Positions 22,200 through 34,500 of a stretch of 64,000 nt of DNA are shown here, piece by piece. A program made the position numbers and the translations under genes. Numbering within the stretch: the stretch's first letter is position 1; each line of letters begins with the position of its first letter. The notes beneath the pieces were generated by a model. It ran no database searches. It was given only the letters and a program-made list of their open reading frames with translations, and was not told where the DNA came from. Source of the DNA: Ophiura sarsii (taxonomy: Eukaryota > Echinodermata > Ophiuroidea > Amphilepidida > Ophiuridae); assembly GCA_035610835.1 (NCBI GenBank), contig CM069447.1:21997259-22061258 (forward strand), in the 5' to 3' direction.

Positions 22200-23232
22200 G
22201 TCCCCGAATGTGTGCCCTCCTTGGATACACCATTTTCAATTTTCTCCCTAAATTGAAGAATTAATGAAAAATCCACTACTATAAAGTTTGTTTTCTGGTG
22301 CTATTTATATGCACATCTTATTAATAATAAGGCTTGATTGTGTATCCTGATCTAAATTGTAATCATTGCATTATTTTTAGGCCTACTTTATCATTAAAAT
22401 AAATTAATTTCATTGCAAGCATGTCGATATAAATTCAATAAAATATACTTTTGCCAACTATATTTATCCGTTTTAAACTCATAACTGTCTCTATATTTCA
22501 ATCATTGATGCATAGGCATACTTCCGGATCAGGATTTAAAACTATTGATCATGTTCACTGTTGCTAGGCCTACTTAAAATCTGTTTCTGAGATGTTTACT
22601 CAGAATTTTTAATCTTATCCGATAATCATCTGCTCAATATTTTTGTAAGAGGTCACTATGGTGACCTCTTCCTACAAAATAATGGGCTGATGCAACAATA
22701 GAAAGACAATGGATAATAATGGAAAGGAAAGGTGGCTAGACGTGTTTTATACTAAAAAAGGGAAGGAGTGATGGCAGGGTCAGGACAAGGGGTGTATTCT
22801 CTCTCAAGCCTGGTGGGGAAAGGTTTTCAAACTTCCTGCTTCTGTAACCATCAAGTACCAAAGGTGTTATTTAAATAATAATGTATCTCTCCCGAAAATT
22901 TCTACACACAATATTTATCAAGAGTTTTTTCTTGCAACAAGGCTTTAATATCGATAAATTTATCTCTAAAATAATACATAAGCAAGGAGTTATCATAGTT
23001 AACAACTTCTTGATATACATGTAAGTATGAAATTCAGATGATCATCAAGCAGAGAATATACTTTTTCTGAATCTACAATTATTTTCTCTACATATCATTC
23101 CTATTTTCCACAAGGGCAGTGTTAAGATGCTATCTCAAAATAAATGTACGATACTCGAAGCCGTGCCGGTTTTTTCTGGCACAAGTTTTGGTTTAACACT
23201 ATTTAATCTAGTTTTAACTGCAAAAGGTTGCG
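22200..23232. other. Intergenic, AT-rich, no gene recognised
   Basis: A short perfect-looking hairpin AGAGGTCACTATGGTGACCTCT is present near 22649 (stem AGAGGTCAC). Nothing else was assigned. Confidence 0.4.
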
Positions 23233-24126
23233 AGGCAATTTACCCCGGGGTGCTCAGTGGTCATTACAAGGGCAGGGCCGTCAGAAGGGGGGGGGTGCGT
23301 TGGGTGCGGACGCACCCCCCTTGAAAATCTCTTCTTTTTTTTCTTCTTTTTTTTGTAGGTAAAAATTGCGTTTTTCTTAGTTTCAAATTGCAATGATAGT
23401 AAAACTACTCAGAAAACATTGACTACATTGCTTTTTGGACTGCGAAATTTTGTGTCCGTGCGAATTTTTTTGACTTCACACCCCCCCCCCCCCCCCCCCC
23501 CCCCCCCCACTTACGTGAAATTCACGAGGTGACTGACTTGGAAAAAATTTGGGGCAACCTTTTACGAACAAAAAAACCTAGCTACGCCACTGCTTCCGGT
23601 AAAAAAACGTGAAAACGCACCCCCCTTGGGCAAAAGCTTCTGACGGCCCTGAAGGGGGTATCATGCGCGTCCAAGGACTTTCAAAAATTACCCTAAATAC
23701 GTAATCGTGTTAATGTGAAAAAGCACCCCCTAAACAAGTATGGCACAGTATTTGACATACCGTAAGCAAGTAGTATCAGTATTTCCAATACCCTAAACAA
23801 GTACTCAAAATATTTTGATACTCTAAACAAGTACTCACAATATTTTGATACCCTAAGCAAGTAGGAGGCCTAATTATAGTTTAAACCTCTTACTGCGTAT
23901 GACACATTTCTAACCTTTTTTTCCTTCCCTAATAAGCTAAAAGTATTATGAAACAAATGCCGAGCTGATTTATCAGATCACTTGCGCGGATACAATTTGA
24001 GAAATATATCTCGCAAATGTATCATGGCTATTTTAATCGCCCAGCTTGAAAAACTACCCTAATTACGTGATTTCTTGGACACGCATGATACCTCTTGTAA
24101 TGACCACTGAGCACCCCGGGCAATTT
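23233..24126. mobile_element. MITE with about 45-bp TIRs, left arm split by a hAT-like insertion
   Basis: Left TIR GGGGTGCTCAGTGGTCATTA..CAAG is interrupted at 23271 and resumes as GTATCATGCGCGTCCAAG at 23657. The intact right TIR lies at 24071-24121. The insertion has ends CAGGGCCGTCAGAAG and CTTCTGACGGCCCTG. It contains a piece of the hAT family at 51259 (ACTTACGTGAAATTCACGAG, CTAGCTACGCCACTG) and a poly-C run. Confidence 0.7.
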
Positions 24127-25264
24127 ACATGGACTGTAACTGCACGATGTATAATTATATTTTTTAATTTTTTAATTATATATAGTCTATAAGGTCACAG
24201 GTCACTAATAGGTATAACAAATAAGGTGGGGCCGTTTCAAAAAATCCTTAAAATCGTGATACGTGTCTCTATTTTAAATAGAAGTTGTCAAAAAAACATA
24301 ACATTTTTGGTATCATATTAAAGACAATTTATCCAGCTACCGAATAAAAAAGGATTAAAGCCACAACATGTTTAGCAACAGTGAAGTTATCAATCTAAAC
24401 GTTGAGTGAGTCAAGGGTGGAGCCGGTGGATGTGGCGCCGGTGGATGTGGCGCCCATAGGTTTCTACACAAAATAGCGGAAAACTAGAACTTTTGAAATT
24501 GATGCCATTTTAAAAGTATAGGCCTAGATAGGAAAGTTTTCAAACTTCTCATATGTGTTAATAACATGTGCCTGCTACTATGAATAATAATATTGAATTG
24601 TTATCTAGACATTCTCTACTAGAATATGATGTTCAATTCAGGGAGTGTTTTAATGTAAAAAATACACCGTTTTATTCATTTTATTGATTAAACAATGGCC
24701 AAATCGCAGTCTCTCTATTTCATTTGTGTGACTCTTCGGTCCTTTTCTACCCTGGGTAGTACAACATTTAACTAAAAAAGCCAGAAGCGTTTCTTCACAG
24801 AATTGTTTTATAGATTTATATATGAAAAATTTGCTTTTTAGACCTATTTTGGACCACCCTGTATTCAAAATAAAAGGAACTTTAATGATATTCATGTAGT
24901 TCATTTTGATAACCATTTTCTTTTAAATTAAATAGTCCACCCCAACTAATTTTTTATAGAATATTATATACGAACCTTCATTTTATGCATTATTTCATCA
25001 ACATTTTAGACACCCTGTACTTTTCCTGTGTACATTTTGGGCAAGTGATTCTTAGCAAATTTGGTAGCACCTTCTGCGGTTGTTCTGATTTTGGTGACTA
25101 TCTTCATCTAAACCCTAATTGTACAAACTATCAAAATATTTTGTGAGGAAAATGAAAAAACCTTGAATCATAGCTTTCCAACAATATATAGTTTGTGGGT
25201 CATTAAGTATGTAAAACTTAAGTTTTGTCCCGTTTAATCAGAACTGGTGCATTTCTCAACATTA
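24127..25264. other. Intergenic, no gene recognised
   Basis: Contains a short direct repeat GGTGGATGTGGCGCC at 24424-24450 and two CACCCTGTA-type ends (24856, 25012) that may be transposon termini. No element was delimited. Confidence 0.35.
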
Positions 25265-25267
25265 TTA

Positions 25268-25603
25268 GGCTATATTAAAAAAATCTTTTGTCTCAAAGCT
25301 CTTCAGTTTTTCAAAACCTAATGCGGAATGCGATTTTGTTTAAGGTGTTTTTTTTTTTAAATTATAAATATAAAATATTGAAATCCTAGTAAAAGTGAAC
25401 TTTTGTATATAAAATGATGTGATCAATGAAAATCTGAAAAATCTGTCAAATTTTTGGATTTTTTTTTGTATTTGGACAATGAAAATCTGAAAAACCTGGG
25501 AAATTTTTGGATTTGTTTTTTCATTATTTTTTCTTCTTCTAACGCGCACCAATTAACTAACGCGCGCGGGAGCTTTGAGACAAATCATTTTTTTAATATA
25601 GCC
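25268..25603. mobile_element. Harbinger-like MITE, TSD TTA
   Basis: TIR GGCTATATTAAAAAAATC and TTTGTCTCAAAGCTC, inverted at the right (GAGCTTTGAGACAAA..TATAGCC), TTA at 25265-25267 and 25604-25606. The TCTCAAAGCTC and CGCATTAGG blocks also occur in 39072-39496, so these are related. Confidence 0.87.
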
Positions 25604-25744
25604 TTAGAAGTAAAACATTTTTTGGACCAGTTTGTGACTTCTGACCATAAAGCAATTTAATCTTCTGGGGAGGTCAATAACTTCTAGCTCAGTTTGAATT
25701 TGTTCATAATAACCATTGTCATGTAACAAGAAATCACACAAGTA

Positions 25745-26112
25745 ATACTTTGGTTGTACCAAAATTTAAGTCGAACTCAGGTATGCGAACGTTTCATGTT
25801 AGGGCAGCATATGCCTGGAACAACTTGCCATCAACAATCAGAACCGAGCTTGAGAATATGTCAGTGCAACAATTTAAAACAAAGATCCATGGAATTTAAA
25901 TTTTGTGTTCTAAAGTATATTACAATTCTGCATTTCCTTGCTGAATTTATCTGATGGTTCTGTATATATATATTTATGTAATAATTGTTATATTCCATGT
26001 ATATATATTGTAAATAATTATGTATTTTTCTCTGTGAAATGAGGGCCTGCTTGGAAAGCAGTGCTTGACACTGAAGCTGTTTACCCTCAATAAAGAAAGA
26101 TTAAATAATAAT
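25745..26112 (+). mobile_element. 5'-truncated non-LTR retrotransposon (CR1/Jockey-like pol 3' end)
   Basis: Reading from 25760 gives RTFHVRAAYAWNNLPSTIRT then ELENMSVQQFKTKIHGI and stop, the usual tail of LINE polymerase proteins (R-x-F..RA..WN-x-LP..FK). The 3' UTR ends CAATAAAGAAAGATTAAATA with a short TAA-rich tail. Confidence 0.7.
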
Positions 26113-26454
26113 ATTCATCCATTTATTAAGTTTATTGATTCTTTTGTCATGTTTGTCCAATGTTGGGCATGCATGGATTAACATAGGCCTAATCCCTACT
26201 TATCTTTTCTGGCATTTCTGGAGCAATCAATAACTTCTATTCATAAACATGATGCCTTCAAGATGAGATGGATGCTGATTACGCAATCTGCCACAGATTA
26301 GTTTTTTACAAGCATCCAGACTTATTTTATAGACTGATTAAGTCTGTGTTTCAAGAGATGGTTAGTTTCCACCTTACACACTTGCCTGAGGAAATACCAA
26401 AATCAAGAGATTTTGGTACCAAAGGACTATGGTAACATAGGTTTCTTAAATGTT

Positions 26455-27112
26455 TATCAATATACACCTAACACATAAAGTCCCTGCTCAGGTGCTTTGA
26501 GGTTGACTAATTCAAAATATATAATCGGTACCAAAAATCTGAGATATACATTAAATGAGCAAATTTCTTCTCCGCAGTTTGATACCTCATTTAACAAAAT
26601 CGAATGGATACTTTTAAAGTTATGTCGATTTCAATGGCAACAAATGCAACAGAAAAGTGGCACTAGGTATAGGAAATCATTGATTTGTGTGTGATTTACC
26701 ATAGACGGTAAAAATCAATGTTTTACCCGTCTATGGATTTACGCACTGAAAAACTCACAGCTTATCAGCTATGACTTGTATTCTTTACAGCCAGATACAC
26801 CCTTTGTCCCGCACGTTGCGGTTATCACTAAAGACCCATTCATCTGTCACGTTCAGATAGCACACAGTTATCACACACAAATCAATGATTCCTATACCTA
26901 GTGCCACTTTCTCTGTTGCATACGCGGTCATTGAAATCGACATAACTTTAAAAGTATCCATTCGATTTTGTTGAATGAGGTATCAAACTACGGAGAAGAA
27001 ATTTGCTCATTTAATGTATATCTCAGATTTTTGGTACCTATTATATATTTTGAATTAGTCAACCTCAAAGCACCTGAGCAGGGACTTTATGTGCTAGGTG
27101 TAAATATACCTT
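26455..27112. repeat. Foldback element: 245-bp inverted arms, 170-bp loop
   Basis: The arm from 26455 (ACACCTAACACATAAAGTCC, GAGATATACATTAAATGAGC, TTTTAAAGTTATGTCGATTT) is repeated inverted up to 27112 with few mismatches. It is 0.8 kb upstream of the SLC18B1 start codon. Open frames on each arm are mirror artefacts. Confidence 0.9.
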
Positions 27113-27937
27113 ACCCACTGAAGAAAATGACAGCCCCATTGCACCTCATAAATATACTCTTTGATGAGCAAAGGAGATAAAAATAATGAGTGAAAAAATA
27201 CCATTTGCATCTCAAAAACATAAATTTAAAGTCTTCATCCGATCATGATGAAGTACCCCCACCCCCAGGGTCCATATATGGTATCTCAATTATACCTGGT
27301 ACATATAGTCATCAGATGTTATGCTATGCTTAATTGCATTCCTGAATAGTTGAGGCAATCTGCAGGTAGGGGTGCTCTTACGTGCATATACACATCATTG
27401 TATAGGCGTAGGCTTACTGTATAGTACTGTATAACAATTTGTTTTTAAATATTTCCTCATTTTTTGTATGCAGGATAACAAAGGATGAAGGGGGACATTT
27501 GATGTAATCTGCATCATTATTCCAAGCAGTGAACAAGTTGGATGGTTTATGTATCAATGCTGCCGCGGACAATGAAAATATTTACCCCAAATAATTGTCA
27601 CCAAAGGGGGATCTAAATTCAGCCAAAAGATTTTGAAACAACTTCAATCAGGGATCAGAATGGGAAAACATATCTGGTGAGGACTATCCTTTGGATCATC
27701 CGGCCCGAACGCAAGGATCTGATCCAGTCCAAACATTAGGATCTGATTCAGTGCAAAAGCCAGTATGTGATCCAGACATGTGCTCTCCTCATCACAAGAA
27801 CAACAAGCAATCGCTAAGCAATCACCTTAGGCATCACTAAAGCATCAATGCCTTGTTCGTACCGATTGCTTATAAGCAATCGGTAAGGCCTCATACGGCC
27901 CGAAATATTTAAATGAGCTAAGCAATCGATTGCAACA
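27113..27937 (+). promoter_or_regulatory. Presumed SLC18B1 5' flank
   Basis: No coding seen. TATGCAG at 27473 may be a splice acceptor for a 5' UTR segment leading to the ATG. AAGCAATCG-type motifs recur between 27800 and 27930. No core promoter was identified. Confidence 0.3.
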
Positions 27938-28597
27938 ATGTCATTGGACTCTAAGAATCCTAGTCATGAGAAAAATGATGTTGAAACTTCTTTCATCAGC
28001 TCATCACACCCGATGTCGAAGGGAATCACAACTCATGATAGAACTACAGATCGGAAATTAGGTAGCATTAATAATGGCAGTGCTAGACAGGCAATTTCAA
28101 CACCTGGGTCCACAGATCCGGGTCCTGAATCCTTGAAAGAGTCCGACACAGGATCATTAGGGTATTCCGCTCCTGGTCCCAAATCATTGGTAGAGTCAGA
28201 CAAAGGATCAACAGGGTCTTCCGCTCCTGATCCAGAATCCTTGGAAGAGTCCGACACCGGATCATCAGGATCTTCCGCTCCTGATCCAGAATCCTTGAAA
28301 GAGTCCGACACAGGATCATCAAGGTCTTCCGCTCCTGATCCAGAATCCTTGGAAGAGTCCGACACAGGATCAACAAGGTCTTCGACTCCTGGACTCGAAT
28401 CCTTGGAAGAGTCAGACAAAGGATCATCAGGGTATTCCTCTCCTGGTCCCGAATCCTTGGAAGAGTCTGAGTCTGGATCGGACTCTGGTAAACCACCGTT
28501 GTCGAGACAACAGAAGATCACACTGCTCAGTCTCATGCTATCCTGCGTTCTGGATAATGCGTCTTTTTCCATTTTGCTGCCTTTCTTTCCTATTCAG
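27938..28597 (+). CDS. SLC18B1: SLC18B1 exon 1: repeat domain and TM1 (residues 1-220)
   Basis: The ATG at 27938 has A at -3. Residues about 55-180 are seven imperfect 18-residue repeats of the type SAPDPESLEESDTGSSGS (54-bp DNA repeats), with many S-x-x-E/D sites that casein kinase 2 could use. TM1 follows, ending LLPFFPIQ. The donor ATTCAG|GTAAGG at 28598 leads straight into a MITE: the TAA at +2 to +4 is its target duplication. The opposite strand is also open across the repeats, an artefact of the repetition. An acceptor-like TATGCAG at 27473 suggests a 5' UTR exon border. Confidence 0.88.
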
Positions 28598-31500
28598 GTA
28601 AGGCAACAACAAAAAAAGGTTTGTCTCAAATGACCCGCACGCATTCCCGAAACCGCCCGCGTTAGCTTCTTTTTTTAGTGGGTTTTTTTTCAATTTTTTT
28701 CAATTTTTTTCAATTTTTTTCAATTTTTGTTCACATTTTTTATTCAATTTTTTTTTCTTCACTTTTCTCAAAAAAATCTTGCAAAATCCAACTTTTTGAC
28801 CAAACAAATGACGATCAGGTCTAAATTTTAAAAATCATAAATAAAAAAAATCCGCAGACCGCATTAGATTTTCAGTCTATAATGTCATTTGAGACAAACC
28901 TTCTTTTTTTTTGTGCCTAATATGAATTCATGATTTATAAACATATTTGTGACGTCAAAATGTGACACGTCAAAATGGACATGTTGGCGGCCCGAGCCAA
29001 ATCTTGAGTTATTGGTATGACTCGAAAGAGCACATTTTAAGCTTTGAAATGATACCATGTGTGAAGGTAATCAGACTTTGTAATCACAAGATATATGTTT
29101 TGAAGAAGCATATTTTTTTGTCTATAATATTTTCTTTATATTTCACCAGATATATTGGCCTCTATCTCAAAACTGTGTTTGCTGACAACATGTCTTTTTT
29201 GACGTAACTGGTCACAATTGGCATTGGGCAACAAACAAATTAATGCGTCATTTTTGAATTTGCTACCTTTCTTTCCTATTAAGGTTAAGTATGATTTTCA
29301 TTTTCACATTTTTCTTTAAATATCAACACGGGGAGAGTATGACAGGTAAAGCGTGTGTGCCGTATTGATCAACTGTAACAATGCAGCTGGTCCGACTATC
29401 CAACAACCTAGGCATCGACCGGTGAATTAGCACTACCAGTAATCAATAATTTGCCCGTCTGAGTCCGCGTGTAGAAAAGCAAAATGCGAAAATAAAAACT
29501 GTACTTGACTTTACTCTCAAAATTAGAGCGGAGAAATTTCTCAACAACTTTATAATTTAATATGTTTATGTATCTAGTTATACCTTCAGAGTTATCAGCA
29601 CATTTATTACCTGGCCAGTTACTTATTTTGTTGACTGTAAGGCCAAACAAAGAAGATAGTCTGTCTCAGAAACATTTTGCAAATAAGCTAAGTGCTGTGC
29701 GATTTTTTTTTGATTTTTTAATTTTTTGTTTTTAGAAAATAGGCTATGAGGTATGCGATTTTTGTTGTTGTTGTTGTTGCTAATCCAAGCTTAAGAACAA
29801 TTTTTTTAAACTTTTTTTTAAATATCAAAAAAAAAAAGAAAAAAAGAAAAAGAAAAAAAAAGAAGGGTTTTTAGGCCTCAGCGCATAGACCTACGCGCCG
29901 TAGCTCATTTCACATACCAATGTGGGCGGGCTTCTGAGACAGACTATCTTCTTTGTTTGGCCTAAGTAATTCTATTTCCCCGTTTTATTGCCTACAGGCA
30001 GCAAATAAAGGTGTGTCCACAACAGTGACAGGTTTCATCTTCGGCATCTATGCACTGGTGCAGTTTATTTCTTCACCAATTTTTGGCAAATATGTAAGTA
30101 CACAGTGGCGTAGCTAGGTTTTTTTTCATATTGGGGGCCGGGAAGGGAGGGGGGGGGGGCGGCAACAAATTTAAGTAAACCAACAAGGACTTTACCAGAA
30201 AGTTTACTTTTGAGAATTGCTGCAGACGTTAGAAACTTGAGAGAGGGGGTTTGTGACGTAGTTGTGATTTCCCCCAAAACCGACGAAAGGAAAATCGAGC
30301 TCCAATAACCGACAGTGCCAATCTCAACTGACAGTGCCAATCTCGACCGACACGGCTCTGTATTAAGTACAAAGAAAGAAAAAAGTGCACTTGATGTTCT
30401 AGTATAATGTTATTAGGCTTGTAACATTCAAATTAAAGCTTTCACTTATAAGGTGACAGGAAAGAAATTTGTTCTGCGGGCAACCGAGCCTCTGAGGTAT
30501 GGGGTTTTTTTTGTGGGGGTTCAATTTTTGGAAAAACCAACCATGGGAAATGTTTGCGATTTTTTTTTTTGTTGAAATTTTTTGAAATTTTTTGAAATTT
30601 TTTACAATGGGGAAATGTTTGCGACATTTTTTTTAAAAGAAAAAATGGCAAACATTTCCCAAAAATGTGGCAAATAACTGTTTGTTGTTAGGCTTGTAAC
30701 ATTCAAATCTATTATTAAGGTGACAAACAATCCACAAAATCTATTCTACAGGCAGTGGCGTAACTAGACTTTTTCATTTGGGGGGGGGGGGGGGGCAAGA
30801 AGGGGCAGTGACTTGAAATTGGGGGGGGGGGGGCTCCTAATGGGGGGCTCCATTCCACACCCACACCGATTGATTTCATTTGAGGGGCAAGCGGGGGTGG
30901 GGCAAGCAATGGCCTTCGATTAATTCAAGCCCTGGCTCAGACCTGATATTATTCGCAACGGCGCTGATTGGTCAAATTGAGCATCCTTTGGTATGACGGA
31001 TGGTGACTGGATAAACTACGGAACATCAACAACAAAAATCGCAGCTATTTTCCCAAATGTATGGTGTGGGGTTTTTGGACTTATTTAATGATCCTTGTAT
31101 CGTTGACTTTGTTGATCCTTTTTTATAGGTGCCAGTAGTTGGTGCCAAGTTCATGTTCCTCTCTGGACTGTTTATAACAGGTGGAAGCAATCTCTTGTTT
31201 GGGTAAGATATTACATAGTGGCGTAACTAGGTTATTGATATGGGGGGGGCAAGAAATGAAAGTCAACCTACAACATTGTTCTGAGTGAAGATATGCCCGC
31301 GAAATTTGTTCGACTATACACTTATTTTTGGTACAGTTGACGGTACATTTTGGCTCTAAACAAGCTTGTGTACCAAAGAATATTGCATTTTGGGGACACA
31401 TATCCGCGCGGAGCGCACAAAAAATGTTCATCTGTGTACTTTTGACCGTCGTAATTCCATGATTCCTCTTGTCAAATGAACCGACAGTGCCAATCTCAAC

Positions 31501-34500
31501 CGACACGACGTCAATATTGGGGGGGGGGGGGCGATCGCCCCCCTCAGGTTACGCCACATATATTTCATGTTATTTGATTTGGTTTACCATAAATGAACAT
31601 GTCACATCAAAAGGAGGCTTTTTCGACAGTATCTATTTAAAGATATTGACAAAGTGAAGCATAAAAAAAAGAAATGAACATTTCCCCCTACACGGTGTCC
31701 CAAAAGTGACATGTGACCATAGTCGTGCGTGAGTACACTTGGATTACTTTAGCTTGCTGAGAGAGGAAAACAAATATTTCTTGCCATTTTCGAACTGATT
31801 AAACTATAGTTGTAATAACTGATCAAACAATAACCTGGCTGCTCTTCAAAGTTAAAGGTAGATGTTCCCATTGCTGGCCCAATTTTCATCTAGATGTTTT
31901 CTATTTTAAAGGGTCATCCTTTAAATATGGTTGTATTCCAAAGTTAGAGTTTCATAACTTCAATTGTTCTTATTTTAGAAGCACTATAAGTGACATGAAA
32001 TTTGCCTATTAGTAGTCAACAATTAAACTGGCCGAGTGCTTAACCACATTGGACAGTAATTTACTGCATTTTGGCCTATAACATCTAAATGGAAACATAT
32101 CTTGAGGCAAACATTTTACAGAAATAATGAGAAAAATATGGGGTTTCTTCTGATATAAAAATATGTTGATGGGCAAAAAAAAAGCTAAAGTGATCGGAAC
32201 ATCCAGCTTTAAAGGTATATTATATGATCTTTTCCATGGGACGCCCTCAATCCTCGAAAAAAAATTGGAAGCAGATTGTCTTGCAGATTTACTTTTCTGA
32301 TCATAAATCATCAACATATTCCAAGTTACAGAGCGATACGATTCCTAATAACCTCAAAATCATGGTTTAAAGAGTGAATTTAGAGTAAAATTTGAAAAAA
32401 TAAATTGTACCGCTCTGTACAATCTATTTTTCAAACCATGATTTTGAAGTAATTAGGAATCGTATCGATCTGTAACTTAGAAGATCTTTATGATTTATGA
32501 TCAAAAATGCAAATCTACAAGAAAATCTGCTTTCTTAGTAAAAATCAATGATAGAGGGCGCTACTTGGAAAATATCAAATAATATGCCTTTAAACTGTGT
32601 CTATAATCTGCTATAAACGTGACAAGAGTCCGATCAGTCAATATGTATGATGTACATGCTATTGCTATTCTAAATAACATGTGTGATCCAACATTAGTAA
32701 ATGAGACACAATGCGGCAGTAGCTAATTTGATTAAAGAGCACAAATGAAAGACAAGGTGAAAATATTTCAAATTCATAAAAACGTCTTATTTCTATTACT
32801 TTATCCAACTGAAGACTCAAATTCATGAAAATAAAGAGTTAAACTTTTTTGAGGTATTTGTTAACAAAACCAAAACTTTAAATGTCCATAACTTGACAAA
32901 TTGTATTTGATGTTTTGCGACTAAGTGATTTTGAATAATCGGGTCACTATTGGTCAGCAATGTGTTATAAAATTCAGTTTGGTACTAAAATTTCCCTTAA
33001 CTTATACATATTAGGCCAATTAAAAAATAAAAAGTTTGTTTCCAGTAGTGTGTGTGCTTTTCATTGAGACGCTTGATTCTTGCGCATTATAAACAAATTA
33101 ATAGAAAAAACAGGGGCGCCATCTGTTGTCAAAATTGTGTCCAACATGTTTCAAGATGGTGATTGGCGACTAACGGCAAACACGGAAGTGAAAATCCGCG
33201 GCGAAAATCACATTTTAGAATTCGGGAAATAAAATGTATTTTTCCTAACTTTCAAGTCAAGAAAAGAAGAAGCATTTCACATTTGACTTTTCAGGCTTGC
33301 TACTGGAAATAAACCTGTTCTTTTTTTTGCCATATCATGATATTAGAAATAACTCAATATTCATATGTCCGTCCTTATGTCTCATTTTTACTCGCATGTT
33401 TACCTTTCTTTGTTATTCCAGGGTCCTAGGTAAACTACCTGATGGCAAAGAATTCATCATATGGTGTTTTGTCGTCAGGTCATTTGAAGCGCTCGGTGCA
33501 GCGGCCGGAATGACGGCGCTCTACACGACAGTAGCTAGGACGTTCCCGGACAGAGTGGCACAGATGATTGTGAGTGCATGTTATGAACAAAAATTGTAGA
33601 TACAGGCCCAGAAAGATCTATACTGTGTTTGAAAAAATATGAAAAATATGAAAACAACATTGTAGTTCAAGTCTAATACCTGCGATATAATGGGGAACAT
33701 GTTTCCTATTTACTCAGTTAATTTCATCAAAATATTTTTATCCGATCCGATATGGCATGATTATAGAAAATCTGTGAAAACCTGTTTTTCACTTTCAGCC
33801 TATTTCAATTGATAAGCTCACACAAACTTCTGCTTGACTGCTTAAGGGGGCTGTGCACCTTCAGGTATAGCGTCCGTAAAACTGCCGTAACTTCTTCATT
33901 ATTCTTTTAATCTATATAAAAGTATACATTTTTTTGCAGAAAAGGGTTCAATGAATCCAACCATTTATTATTTTTTGAATTATTGACCAAAAAGTGCCAA
34001 AAACTTTTTGGTCGATAATTCAAAAAATAATAAAAAAGTATTCAATTCAATTGTTATTTCTCCATTTCTACATCATAGGGCATAATCGAGACGACCGCTG
34101 GTGTTGGGATCATGCTAGGCCCTCCGGTAGGAGGTATTCTGTACCAGGTAAATAATTGTTATCTTCTTTATTTTTGCTCACCTTTTTTTTAACATTATCT
34201 GCAAATGAGGCCCAAAAAAAAAAGTTGACTTGCCCTTTCCGACCGACCCAAATTTCCGGAAATCTAGGGTCGCTATTTTTTTTTTTTTTTTTTTCCAAAG
34301 TAAAAAAAAAAAAAAATTGAAAGAAGCACATAACAATAAATTAAAGAAAGATGAAAACATGTTTTTGAGTAGTATCTGCTTGTTTAAAAAAAATCAAAAA
34401 AAAAAAAATCAAAACAAATAATTTTAAAACATGTTTTTGTGTATCTCCCTGTTTATTTTTTTATTTTAAATCCGACAGTCAGACCCAGACTCTGGCCATG

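Noticed and set aside
28033..28572. 179-codon open frame on the minus strand over SLC18B1 exon 1
   Set aside because: Mirror of the 54-bp coding repeats; no homology, and the plus strand carries a supported exon.
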